Virus record (IMG/VR): IMGVR_UViG_3300003691_000016
Span: 1-44,784 of that record
Source: a virus
DNA: 44,784 nt
Direction: 5' to 3' (one strand)
Under the pieces are notes generated by a model. It searched no databases and was not told where the DNA came from. It saw nothing but the letters and a program-made list of their open reading frames with translations. This document shows, piece by piece, positions 39,004-44,784 of the stretch (position 1 is the stretch's first letter; every line of letters starts with the position of its first letter). Position numbers and translations under genes: made by a program.

Positions 39004-40627
39004 CTTACGTATAAAGGAAGAAGACTTCAATGAACTCTATCCTGACTTAGTTGGTTACTACGATTTCTTTGATCGTCCTCCTGTTGTTAAAGACAGCGAT
39101 GAGTTCGAACGAAGATATCTAAGTAGTAAATTATGGAGACTAAATAATCTATATCATGTAATTGATAAATATGGCAAGCCTGTGGTCTTCAGAATGAATT
39201 ATGCACAGCATAAAGTTTATGCTAAGACTAGACAACATCCACGTATCATTATTCTTAAATCAAGGCAACAGGGAATCTCTACATTCTGGTTAGTTTGCTA
39301 TTTCGATGATGCAGTATTTGCACCATTTATGAATATTGGTCTTATGGCGCAAGGTACAGATGAGGCTTCTACACTACTAGAAAGAACAAAGTTCTTATGG
39401 AATATGCTAAATGATGATGTTAAGCGCTTTATTGGTGTTATTTTAACAAAAGATAATACTAAAGAGTTCTCATTTAGTAATGGTTCAACTATATTTATAC
39501 GTGTGTCATTTAGGTCTACTACTCTTCAAAGACTTCATATATCTGAAATGGGTAAAATAGCTAATAATTCACCTAAGAGAGCTAAAGAAGTCAAGACAGG
39601 GACTCTTCAAGCATTAGCTAAAGGTAATACTGGTGCAATTGAGAGCACAGCTGAAGGTAAGAACATGTTTAAGACTATGTGGGATGACTCTGTTCTTGCA
39701 TTAGCTTCTGGACAAATGACGCCTAAGGATTTTTATCCTGTGTTTCTTGCTTGGGTTGATGATCCTGACTGTGTGTTAGATGTTGACCAAGTTATAGATG
39801 ACGAAGCTAATAAGTACTTTAAAGAACTTGAAGAAAAGATAGATAGACAATTACGTAAAGAACAGAAGAACTTTTGGATAGCGCAGAGACGAGAACTTGC
39901 AGGTGATATATACCAGGAATACCCTGGTACACCTGAAGAGGCTTTTACTGCTAGTCGTGACGGTACTTACTACGCTAGACAGTTCAACGAAGAAGTTGTC
40001 CGTATGGGCGGAGTACAAAAAGGTTTATATGATCCTAACCTACCAACAGACGTCTATATGGACCTTGGAGTAGATGATTACGCTGTACTTCTATTTGTTC
40101 AATGGTATCGCAATAAATGGCGTATTATAGGCGAATACTGGAACAATGGGTATGCTTTAGTTCACTATATGGATAAAATAAAAGATTCAGAGTATGATAT
40201 AAGAGCTGTTAGATTCCCTCATGACATAAAAGTTAGAGAACAAGGGTCAGCTCATAATAATGGTAGAGCTAAAAGTAGATATGTAATAGCACAGGAATAT
40301 AAGAAGCTTCACAAATTACAATGGAGACTAGATGTGCTACCTAGATCTTCACTAGATAACGGTATTGAAGCAGTACGACGTATAATACCTAATATTCTCA
40401 TTGATCCGTCATGCCGCTATATTATAGATTGCTTCCTAAACTACTCTAAAGAATGGGATGACAAACTTGAGTGCTGGAAGACTACTCCTTTGCACAATGA
40501 GTACTCCCATGGAGCAGACACAGTACGACAACTAGCTGGAAATACAATTGAGCACGCTGACCAACATCAAAGTAAATTGGACTCATACTATGGACACAAA
40601 ACTAAAAGTGCAGGGTTCGCGTTGTAG
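38996..40627 (+). CDS. Terminase large subunit
   Basis: 543 aa starting at GTG 38996, with GGGAG (38982-38986) at ideal distance; a more upstream start would run through most of the small subunit's tail without a ribosome binding site. LKSRQQGISTFW is the Walker A, LQRLHISEMGKIAN the Walker B/catalytic Glu region, and AIESTAEGKNMF the coupling motif III of P22/T4-type terminases. The C-terminal RNase-H-like nuclease begins with VYMDLGVDDYAVLLFVQW and includes HGADTVRQL. It packages and cuts DNA. Confidence 0.92.
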   Translation: MINLRIKEEDFNELYPDLVGYYDFFDRPPVVKDSDEFERRYLSSKLWRLNNLYHVIDKYGKPVVFRMNYAQHKVYAKTRQHPRIIILKSRQQGISTFWLVCYFDDAVFAPFMNIGLMAQGTDEASTLLERTKFLWNMLNDDVKRFIGVILTKDNTKEFSFSNGSTIFIRVSFRSTTLQRLHISEMGKIANNSPKRAKEVKTGTLQALAKGNTGAIESTAEGKNMFKTMWDDSVLALASGQMTPKDFYPVFLAWVDDPDCVLDVDQVIDDEANKYFKELEEKIDRQLRKEQKNFWIAQRRELAGDIYQEYPGTPEEAFTASRDGTYYARQFNEEVVRMGGVQKGLYDPNLPTDVYMDLGVDDYAVLLFVQWYRNKWRIIGEYWNNGYALVHYMDKIKDSEYDIRAVRFPHDIKVREQGSAHNNGRAKSRYVIAQEYKKLHKLQWRLDVLPRSSLDNGIEAVRRIIPNILIDPSCRYIIDCFLNYSKEWDDKLECWKTTPLHNEYSHGADTVRQLAGNTIEHADQHQSKLDSYYGHKTKSAGFAL

Positions 40628-41027
40628 TGCACGACGTGAATTAATAGTAGCAGTGGACACCAACGGCGCAATCGGAGCAAGCGGAGACCTAGGTTTCAAT
40701 TGTCCTGAGGATATGGCATTCTTCAAGGAGTATACCATGGGTAAAGTCCTATGGTGCGGACGAGCGACGTATCCAACAGTTGCTAATCTAATAGGCCGTG
40801 ACGTGCGACAACTAAAGAGAGGTGAGTTTCCCAAAGGTTGTTATATAGGAGGTGGAGCTGTTTATGCTTCTGTTGTTAGTCGCGTTGATCGAGCAGTTGT
40901 AACATATCTAAATACAGAAATAGAGAATGCTGATACGTTCTTTCCTCGAGTCTTTCTTGCTAGTTTCTCGGAAGCGGCGGTAGTACGTAAAGGTAAGTGG
41001 GGAATGATAATAGTTTATGATAGATAA
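40590..41027 (+). CDS. Shortened dihydrofolate reductase
   Basis: 145 aa from ATG 40590, overlapping the terminase end by 38 bases. ELIVAVDTNGAIGASGDLGFNCPEDMAFFKEYT contains the Asp (residue 41) equivalent to E. coli DHFR Asp27. WCGRATYPTV matches the GRxTxxS NADPH-binding region, GCYIGGGAVY the second glycine motif, and VTYLNTEIENADTFFP the C-terminal part. About 20-25 residues between these blocks are missing compared with usual DHFR (about 160 aa): the strand with the LSS motif and the substrate Arg region. It may be active, changed in role or degenerate. DHFR recycles dihydrofolate made by TS-type methylation. Confidence 0.8.
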   Translation: MDTKLKVQGSRCSARRELIVAVDTNGAIGASGDLGFNCPEDMAFFKEYTMGKVLWCGRATYPTVANLIGRDVRQLKRGEFPKGCYIGGGAVYASVVSRVDRAVVTYLNTEIENADTFFPRVFLASFSEAAVVRKGKWGMIIVYDR

Positions 41028-41053
41028 TATTAACGTTTAAAAGGAGAAGTAAC

Positions 41054-41332
41054 ATGGAAAATGTAATAATAGTAGATGGCGATTATCTTATAGACCTTGA
41101 CGGTAGAGCACAGGTTACAAACAGCGAAAGTTCCACAATGATGATTATTGAAAACTCAGCAAGTGCAGTTTTAATCTTTGGATTTGCGGATGAAGATGGT
41201 GATTTTGTTCCTTATCCTAATGGGGTATTTAATGATGGTAAAAAGATCAATCATGGTATAGGTTGCAGACTCATGGTTCGCGTATCTAATATCACAGCTG
41301 ATAGTGTTACCATACGGAGGTTCCCAGGATGA
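41054..41332 (+). CDS. Small tail/fibre-cassette protein
   Basis: 92 aa, beta-rich: NVIIVDGDYLIDLDGRAQVTNS, SAVLIFGFADEDGDFVPY and CRLMVRVSNITADSVTIRRF. AAAAGGAG stands before the ATG. It overlaps the next gene by four bases (ATGA), so it belongs to the fibre cassette. It resembles small beta-sandwich proteins that accompany phage fibres, but no family was recognised. Confidence 0.65.
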   Translation: MENVIIVDGDYLIDLDGRAQVTNSESSTMMIIENSASAVLIFGFADEDGDFVPYPNGVFNDGKKINHGIGCRLMVRVSNITADSVTIRRFPG

Positions 41333-42579
41333 TAATATCTGATATAATTGAACCTATTATTCAAGATATAATTGAACCTATAAATGGGTCAGAAGATGTC
41401 TTTGCTTTAATATTAGATGGTGCTCCTGCTTATGACACAACTGTAACTAAGGTTGGTGATTCTTTCGGATCTGGTCCAACCGGAGATATTATTACTTTTG
41501 GAACAAATGAGGCGGCGCATACTTATATTAATGGACAGAAAGTATTTTTACAGTACGCGGGTGTTCAAAAGTGTGAGATTGATGGAATACCGACCGATAG
41601 TACTAACGGAATTGTAAAAGATGGAACAAAGGTATTAGACCCAGTAATAATAGAATCAGGTGCAGAAAAATTATATTGCCTTGAACTAAACGAACTTGTT
41701 ACTGATCGGATTGCGAGCATTGATGGGTTAACCGGAAATGTTAATGCACACTCCTGGAAATTGGAGTGCTACGCCGAAGGTATAGTATTAGGCCAATTAA
41801 GTGTATATGTTAACTCTGCGGACGTTAATGTATATAAAGTCCCAATAAATACTATTGGAGACTTGATGCAAACAAATGTTATACCATCTTCAACAACAAG
41901 AAAAATATCGTTTTTCTCTAATCAGGCACCTATTGGGTCTAAGTTATATTTTAGACTAACACAATTAACAGAAACATCTCACCAACTACCCACAATAGTA
42001 AGTTCTAAAGACGGTCCCGTAACAGTTAACGCAAGCATACAAAGTCTTTTAGTTGAAGATGTTGGAGCAGAAAAAGCAGTACTTCCATGGTATTCTGATG
42101 TAGGCACTCCATTTGGATTAAAAGGTTTATTTGGTGGCGTTGATGGTAATCTGGCTTTTGGTCAAGGTGGAATAATAACACATACCGTCTATGACCTTTC
42201 AATTGACATAGTATTAGGTATGTTCGAATTGAACAGCTTTATTGTATGGTGGATTGAAGCTATAACAGGGTTTATTAAGATGACTGATGGTGTTAATACA
42301 TGTGTTTCTGATACGGCTGTTGTTGCTGGTACTCCATTCACAGCTTATCCAAGGTGGGATGGTGTCAACGCTAAAATGTGGATAACTAAAGATGACTCAA
42401 AGGGACTTGAAGAGCAGTTTGATGGTTTCCCTGCAATGGGTGATAGGTTCTTTGGGATTATAGACATCTATCAGACAAACAGGCAATTTTCATTTAACCA
42501 ACAGATTGACTTTGCATACGTCTATGACGGTGATGACTTAGTTATTGATGCTGGATTACCAGTTATTGATTACTTATAA
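41329..42579 (+). CDS. Tail fibre / receptor-binding candidate 1
   Basis: 416 aa. The N-terminus has a duplicated IIEPI(I/N) motif, then mostly beta structure. The C-terminal 150 residues (KGLFGGVDGNLAFGQGGIITH, NSFIVWWIEAITGFIKMTDG, NQQIDFAYVYDGDDLVID) suggest a lectin-like beta-sandwich. Position after terminase and next to another fibre gene supports an adhesin role. The coding DNA appears slightly more G+C-rich than the early arm. Confidence 0.6.
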   Translation: MIISDIIEPIIQDIIEPINGSEDVFALILDGAPAYDTTVTKVGDSFGSGPTGDIITFGTNEAAHTYINGQKVFLQYAGVQKCEIDGIPTDSTNGIVKDGTKVLDPVIIESGAEKLYCLELNELVTDRIASIDGLTGNVNAHSWKLECYAEGIVLGQLSVYVNSADVNVYKVPINTIGDLMQTNVIPSSTTRKISFFSNQAPIGSKLYFRLTQLTETSHQLPTIVSSKDGPVTVNASIQSLLVEDVGAEKAVLPWYSDVGTPFGLKGLFGGVDGNLAFGQGGIITHTVYDLSIDIVLGMFELNSFIVWWIEAITGFIKMTDGVNTCVSDTAVVAGTPFTAYPRWDGVNAKMWITKDDSKGLEEQFDGFPAMGDRFFGIIDIYQTNRQFSFNQQIDFAYVYDGDDLVIDAGLPVIDYL

Positions 42580-42590
42580 AGGATAATAAT

Positions 42591-44060
42591 ATGACAACGA
42601 TACAGACAAAACAGATAGATTTATCATTAAGTGAACGAGGTGTTAACCCAGATGATGGGGTTATTTATATGAGTGGTGATCCCTTAAATCCTAAAGACAA
42701 TGATTGGCGTCTTAGGCGTGAGGGAGTATTCACATGCCACGAAAGGTACGATTCAAGTCTTCTCCCAGGAGACCCATGGACTGATCAGCTTCAAGAAGGT
42801 GGATCAATAGTACTACCAGACGGTGTGACAATTGTAAAAGGAAGTTACGCCGGTGAGCTTTTAGTATCAGATAGCACAGGTCTTTTAATTGCAATGAGTG
42901 CGGGCATCTTTGAACGGACTTTTCTGTATGGTGACTTTAATGGAAATCCATCTATTATAGGTAATACAGATGTATTTAAAGCAATAAAAACAAGAGGTAA
43001 TTTACAGTCAGACATTCAGCCAGGAAATTCAAATAATGTGGCTGCTACAGAGTTTTCTACCTATGTATTTCCTACATTCATTGACGCAAGTCTGGGTTCA
43101 ACATTCTTCCAGACAAATTTTTTGAAATTTCAACCAGTGGGAATCCCTGCAGATAACAAAGTAAGAATACTTGTTTTTGAAAGTCCTAATTTTGATGAAG
43201 GTGATCAGATTTGGCAAAATATATCTAAGGAGGAACTCGGGTCCGGTGAAGGTAGTACAATTGATCCAACCACAGGAGAAGTTCCAATCACACCCGGATT
43301 TAGAGGTCCAGGTGGAAAAGAACTTAAAATTGTCATTCAGTCAGCTGAACCGATAACTTTAAAATGTAATGATGCCCTTGGAGATGATGTGACTATAAGT
43401 AGCATTGATGAAGAGGGAAAACAGGATTCAATAGTTGCACACCCACCTTGGCGTGATGATATAATATATGCAATTGGGGATCTTATTTTTCAGGGTGATG
43501 TTTTGCATATAGGTAATACCCCTGGTATGCAGGCAACAGACTTTGCAACTAATATTGCATTGTGGGATAAGCCTCTATCAAAAGAGGAAATGTACAGAGC
43601 GAGAATATCAGCGTACTTGACAACAAATCTAACTCTTGATGGTACTGAACAAATATTGGCTTTTGATGCTGAAAAATGGTCAAGAGACATTACGTGTACT
43701 GCTGGTGTGTTTACTGTAGCAACAAAAGGGTATTATCAGGGTTTTGTCAGTCTTTATCTTCTAACAACCGGTGTAGCAACGATCATCGTTTGGGTTGAAT
43801 GTAAACACTCGGGTGGATCATGGATGTTAATAGATGGTTCAATGATTAGATTCACAGGTAATGATGATGTGTCTGGATATGTCCCTATGAATGGCGGTTT
43901 TGATTTATTAGCAGGTGATGAGGTGCGCGTAAAAATAAAGAAAATATCTGGTACAGCATCTTTACAATCAGCAAGTGAATCTGTTGCATTAGGTACAATC
44001 AGTCAACCAGCAGCATCTATATCATTTGTCCGGTCGGATAATGTTATACCTGTTCCATAA
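42591..44060 (+). CDS. Tail fibre / receptor-binding candidate 2 (C1q-like end)
   Basis: 489 aa. The N-terminal about 50 residues (DPLNPKDNDWRLRREGVFTC) may attach to the virion. A middle part includes the collagen-like piece PGFRGPGGKEL. A small domain APPWRDDIIYAIGDLIFQGDVLH follows, resembling carbohydrate-binding WxxxxxYxxGDxVxxxG modules. The C-terminal 140 residues (RISAYLTTNLTLDG..., GYYQGFVSLYLLTTGVATIIVWV, GDEVRVKIKKISG) look like a C1q/TNF jelly-roll trimer head. A strong palindrome follows. Confidence 0.7.
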   Translation: MTTIQTKQIDLSLSERGVNPDDGVIYMSGDPLNPKDNDWRLRREGVFTCHERYDSSLLPGDPWTDQLQEGGSIVLPDGVTIVKGSYAGELLVSDSTGLLIAMSAGIFERTFLYGDFNGNPSIIGNTDVFKAIKTRGNLQSDIQPGNSNNVAATEFSTYVFPTFIDASLGSTFFQTNFLKFQPVGIPADNKVRILVFESPNFDEGDQIWQNISKEELGSGEGSTIDPTTGEVPITPGFRGPGGKELKIVIQSAEPITLKCNDALGDDVTISSIDEEGKQDSIVAHPPWRDDIIYAIGDLIFQGDVLHIGNTPGMQATDFATNIALWDKPLSKEEMYRARISAYLTTNLTLDGTEQILAFDAEKWSRDITCTAGVFTVATKGYYQGFVSLYLLTTGVATIIVWVECKHSGGSWMLIDGSMIRFTGNDDVSGYVPMNGGFDLLAGDEVRVKIKKISGTASLQSASESVALGTISQPAASISFVRSDNVIPVP

Positions 44061-44068
44061 TTACAACC

Positions 44069-44094
44069 TACCCGGTATTAGCTAATACCGGGTA
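44069..44094. terminator. Perfect 26-bp palindrome, bidirectional terminator
   Basis: TACCCGGTATTAG (44069-44081) pairs with CTAATACCGGGTA (44082-44094) with no spacer, nine bases after the last fibre gene. A+T-rich tails follow on both sides. It ends the rightward late operon before the control region. Confidence 0.8.
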
Positions 44095-44431
44095 AATACT
44101 TAATCAAATGTAAAGTACTTTATATAAATTTATTAATATACTTTATAAGATACAATCAAAACTGGATTGACGTATCAATAATTGAAGGCCGGACTGGCCC
44201 TAGCCCCTTTACGAAGTTCACTACTATAACCCTTGACCACTATAACAACCATCGTTCTCTTACACTTATAGCGTTTACAACCATAATCACAGCTAATAAT
44301 AGCAATCATTGACCATTACTATAAGCACAGTTCTCTTACAATCACAGCGTTCACTATTAAGATCTTTGATCCTTATCGTGGTCATCGTTCACTACTCTAA
44401 CCATCGTGTCTAAAAATAATTAAAATAATCG
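44095..44431. other. Gene-free control region
   Basis: About 340 bp with no credible gene on either strand. It holds a short GGCCGGACTGGCC inverted element (44188-44200), the 76-bp imperfect tandem repeat (44233-44384) and three copies of GTTCACTA (44216, 44349, 44387). It lies between the last late terminator and the promoters of the early arm, a natural position for a replication origin, packaging site or non-coding RNA. Confidence 0.6.
44233..44384. repeat. 76-bp imperfect tandem repeat (two units)
   Basis: Units 44233-44308 and 44309-44384 both begin TTGACCA, then have TATAA, GTTCTCTTACA (44254 and 44330) and GCGTTYACWA 19 bases later (GTTTACAA at 44273, GTTCACTA at 44349). They are diverged outside these shared words, so the words look selected, as in iterons or protein-binding arrays. 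Confidence 0.65.
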
Positions 44432-44458
44432 TTTACTTTTAGTTTAAAACATGATAAT
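44432..44458 (+). promoter_or_regulatory. Weak promoter-like sequence
   Basis: TTTACT (44432-44437) follows the familiar AATAATTAAAATAAT block, with GATAAT at 44453-44458 (15-bp spacing, shorter than the 17 of the others). It may be a weaker or damaged copy of the promoter cassette. Confidence 0.45.
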
Positions 44459-44511
44459 CACGTGTTCCTTATTATAAAGGATAATTAATTTCAAAATAAT
44501 TAAAATAAAGG

Positions 44512-44540
44512 TTTACAAACTAAATTTAATAAACTATAAT
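44512..44540 (+). promoter_or_regulatory. Sigma70-like promoter
   Basis: TTTACA (44512-44517), 17-bp spacer, TATAAT (44535-44540), then GAATTTAAAG and a leader with CCAACAACTA and AAAGGAAATTATTATG. The block is a near-duplicate of the promoter and leader of the gene at 70-579 across the circle junction. Confidence 0.85.
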
Positions 44541-44588
44541 GAATTTAAAGAGTCAAACAACCAACAACTATAATAAAGGAAATTATTA

Positions 44589-44663
44589 TGAAAACTATTA
44601 CAATAAGTTATAAGACTAAGACTAATGTAGTTAAATGTAAGAATATACTTGCCATCAACTTGA
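44589..44663 (+). CDS. Short leader-linked peptide, possibly interrupted
   Basis: ATG 44589 follows the strong promoter at 44512 and the conserved AAAGGAAATT leader. As read, the frame begins MKTITISYKTKTNVV and stops after 24 codons. One extra base near 44640 would open a frame of 44 codons ending at about 44722. It may be a small early gene carrying a one-base deletion, or a true short peptide. Function unknown. Confidence 0.35.
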
Positions 44664-44745
44664 TAAGTCATAGTAAAGTTTTAACTGATAAAGGTTGTTA
44701 TTCAATAACTATACTAAATTAATTGTATTCTATCTAAAATAATTG

Positions 44746-44774
44746 TTTACTTTTGATTTTAGATAGACTATAAT
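44746..44774 (+). promoter_or_regulatory. Sigma70-like promoter spanning the circle junction
   Basis: TTTACT (44746-44751), 17-bp spacer, TATAAT (44769-44774). The -10 box lies in the repeated 33 bases and is therefore also at 18-23. On the circle it drives the gene at 70-579. Confidence 0.85.
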
Positions 44775-44784
44775 GAATTTAAAG
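44752..44784. repeat. Terminal direct repeat, right copy
   Basis: Identical to 1-33. Collapsing the two copies restores an intact promoter and its natural distance to the first early gene. Confidence 0.9.

Noticed and set aside
44752-44784. Biological terminal repeat or cohesive end
   Set aside because: The exact 33-bp length and a promoter cut in two favour an assembly overlap over a true genome end. The evidence is indirect, so physical ends remain open.
1-44784. Lysogeny genes, tRNA genes and a phage RNA polymerase
   Set aside because: Looked for by motif (integrase, repressor pairs, cloverleaf patterns, single-subunit RNA polymerase). None was recognised, though divergent forms could be missed by eye.

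Overview
The window looks like the complete genome of a virulent, short-tailed (podovirus-like), A+T-rich double-stranded DNA phage. The first 33 bases (1-33) are repeated exactly at the end (44752-44784), and a sigma70-like promoter is cut by this junction, so the natural molecule (or its assembly graph) closes into a circle of about 44,751 bp. No integrase, repressor/excisionase module, tRNA, rRNA or CRISPR array was seen. Host unknown. Strong AGGAG-type ribosome binding sites, TTTACA-N17-TATAAT promoters, an M15-peptidase endolysin and a gene-transfer-agent-type 3TM holin suggest a Gram-negative proteobacterium (inference). No phage RNA polymerase was found, so early transcription probably uses host RNA polymerase.

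Layout. (1) 1-3.1 kb, + strand: small unknown genes, including two paralogous 160-170 aa proteins, with a repeat-rich intergenic stretch at 0.6-1.03 kb. (2) 3.1-20.1 kb, + strand: replication and nucleotide metabolism. This holds a DUF7666-type protein with Ser-Ala-Ala repeats, an HTH protein, a PrimPol-SF3 helicase, a zinc-finger protein, a Dda/RecD-like SF1 helicase, a GHKL ATPase, a DnaQ-fold exonuclease, a T7 gp2.5-like SSB, a family A DNA polymerase, a thymidylate-synthase-family enzyme carrying the Asp typical of dCMP (hydroxy)methylases, a MazG-like pyrophosphohydrolase, a dCMP deaminase/DUF5664 fusion, a flap exonuclease, an SF2 helicase, an ATP-dependent DNA ligase, a VRR-type nuclease and the endolysin. 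(3) 20.1-38.2 kb, - strand: virion genes. In transcription order (right to left): scaffold, a frameshifted two-domain gene, major capsid protein (N4 gp56/DUF4043 type), decoration protein, adaptor, minor tail proteins, nozzle/stabilisation-like protein, coiled-coil protein, cupin, three internal virion proteins flanking the portal, tailspike and holin. (4) 38.3-44.06 kb, + strand: ribbon-helix-helix protein, small and large terminase, a shortened DHFR and a tail fibre/receptor-binding cassette. (5) 44.06-44.78 kb: a non-coding control region with a strong palindrome, a 76-bp imperfect tandem repeat and two or three promoters reading across the circle junction into the early genes.

How it works together. 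A repeated promoter-plus-leader cassette (TTTACA-N17-TATAAT/TATATT, often followed by AAAGGAAATTATTATG) recurs before several early operons. The dCMP-enzyme, MazG-like and deaminase genes overlap head-to-tail. With the distant DHFR they form a coherent pyrimidine pathway that may put 5-hydroxymethyl- or 5-methylcytosine into the phage DNA. The most unusual observations are that pathway, a -1 frameshift inside a gene ending in an Acb2/Tad1-like hairpin domain beside the capsid gene, a 30-bp perfect inverted repeat with a third copy at 0.64-1.02 kb, and a hairpin at 16.15-16.23 kb that can fold in two exclusive ways. All family names come from motif recognition by eye; no database search was run.
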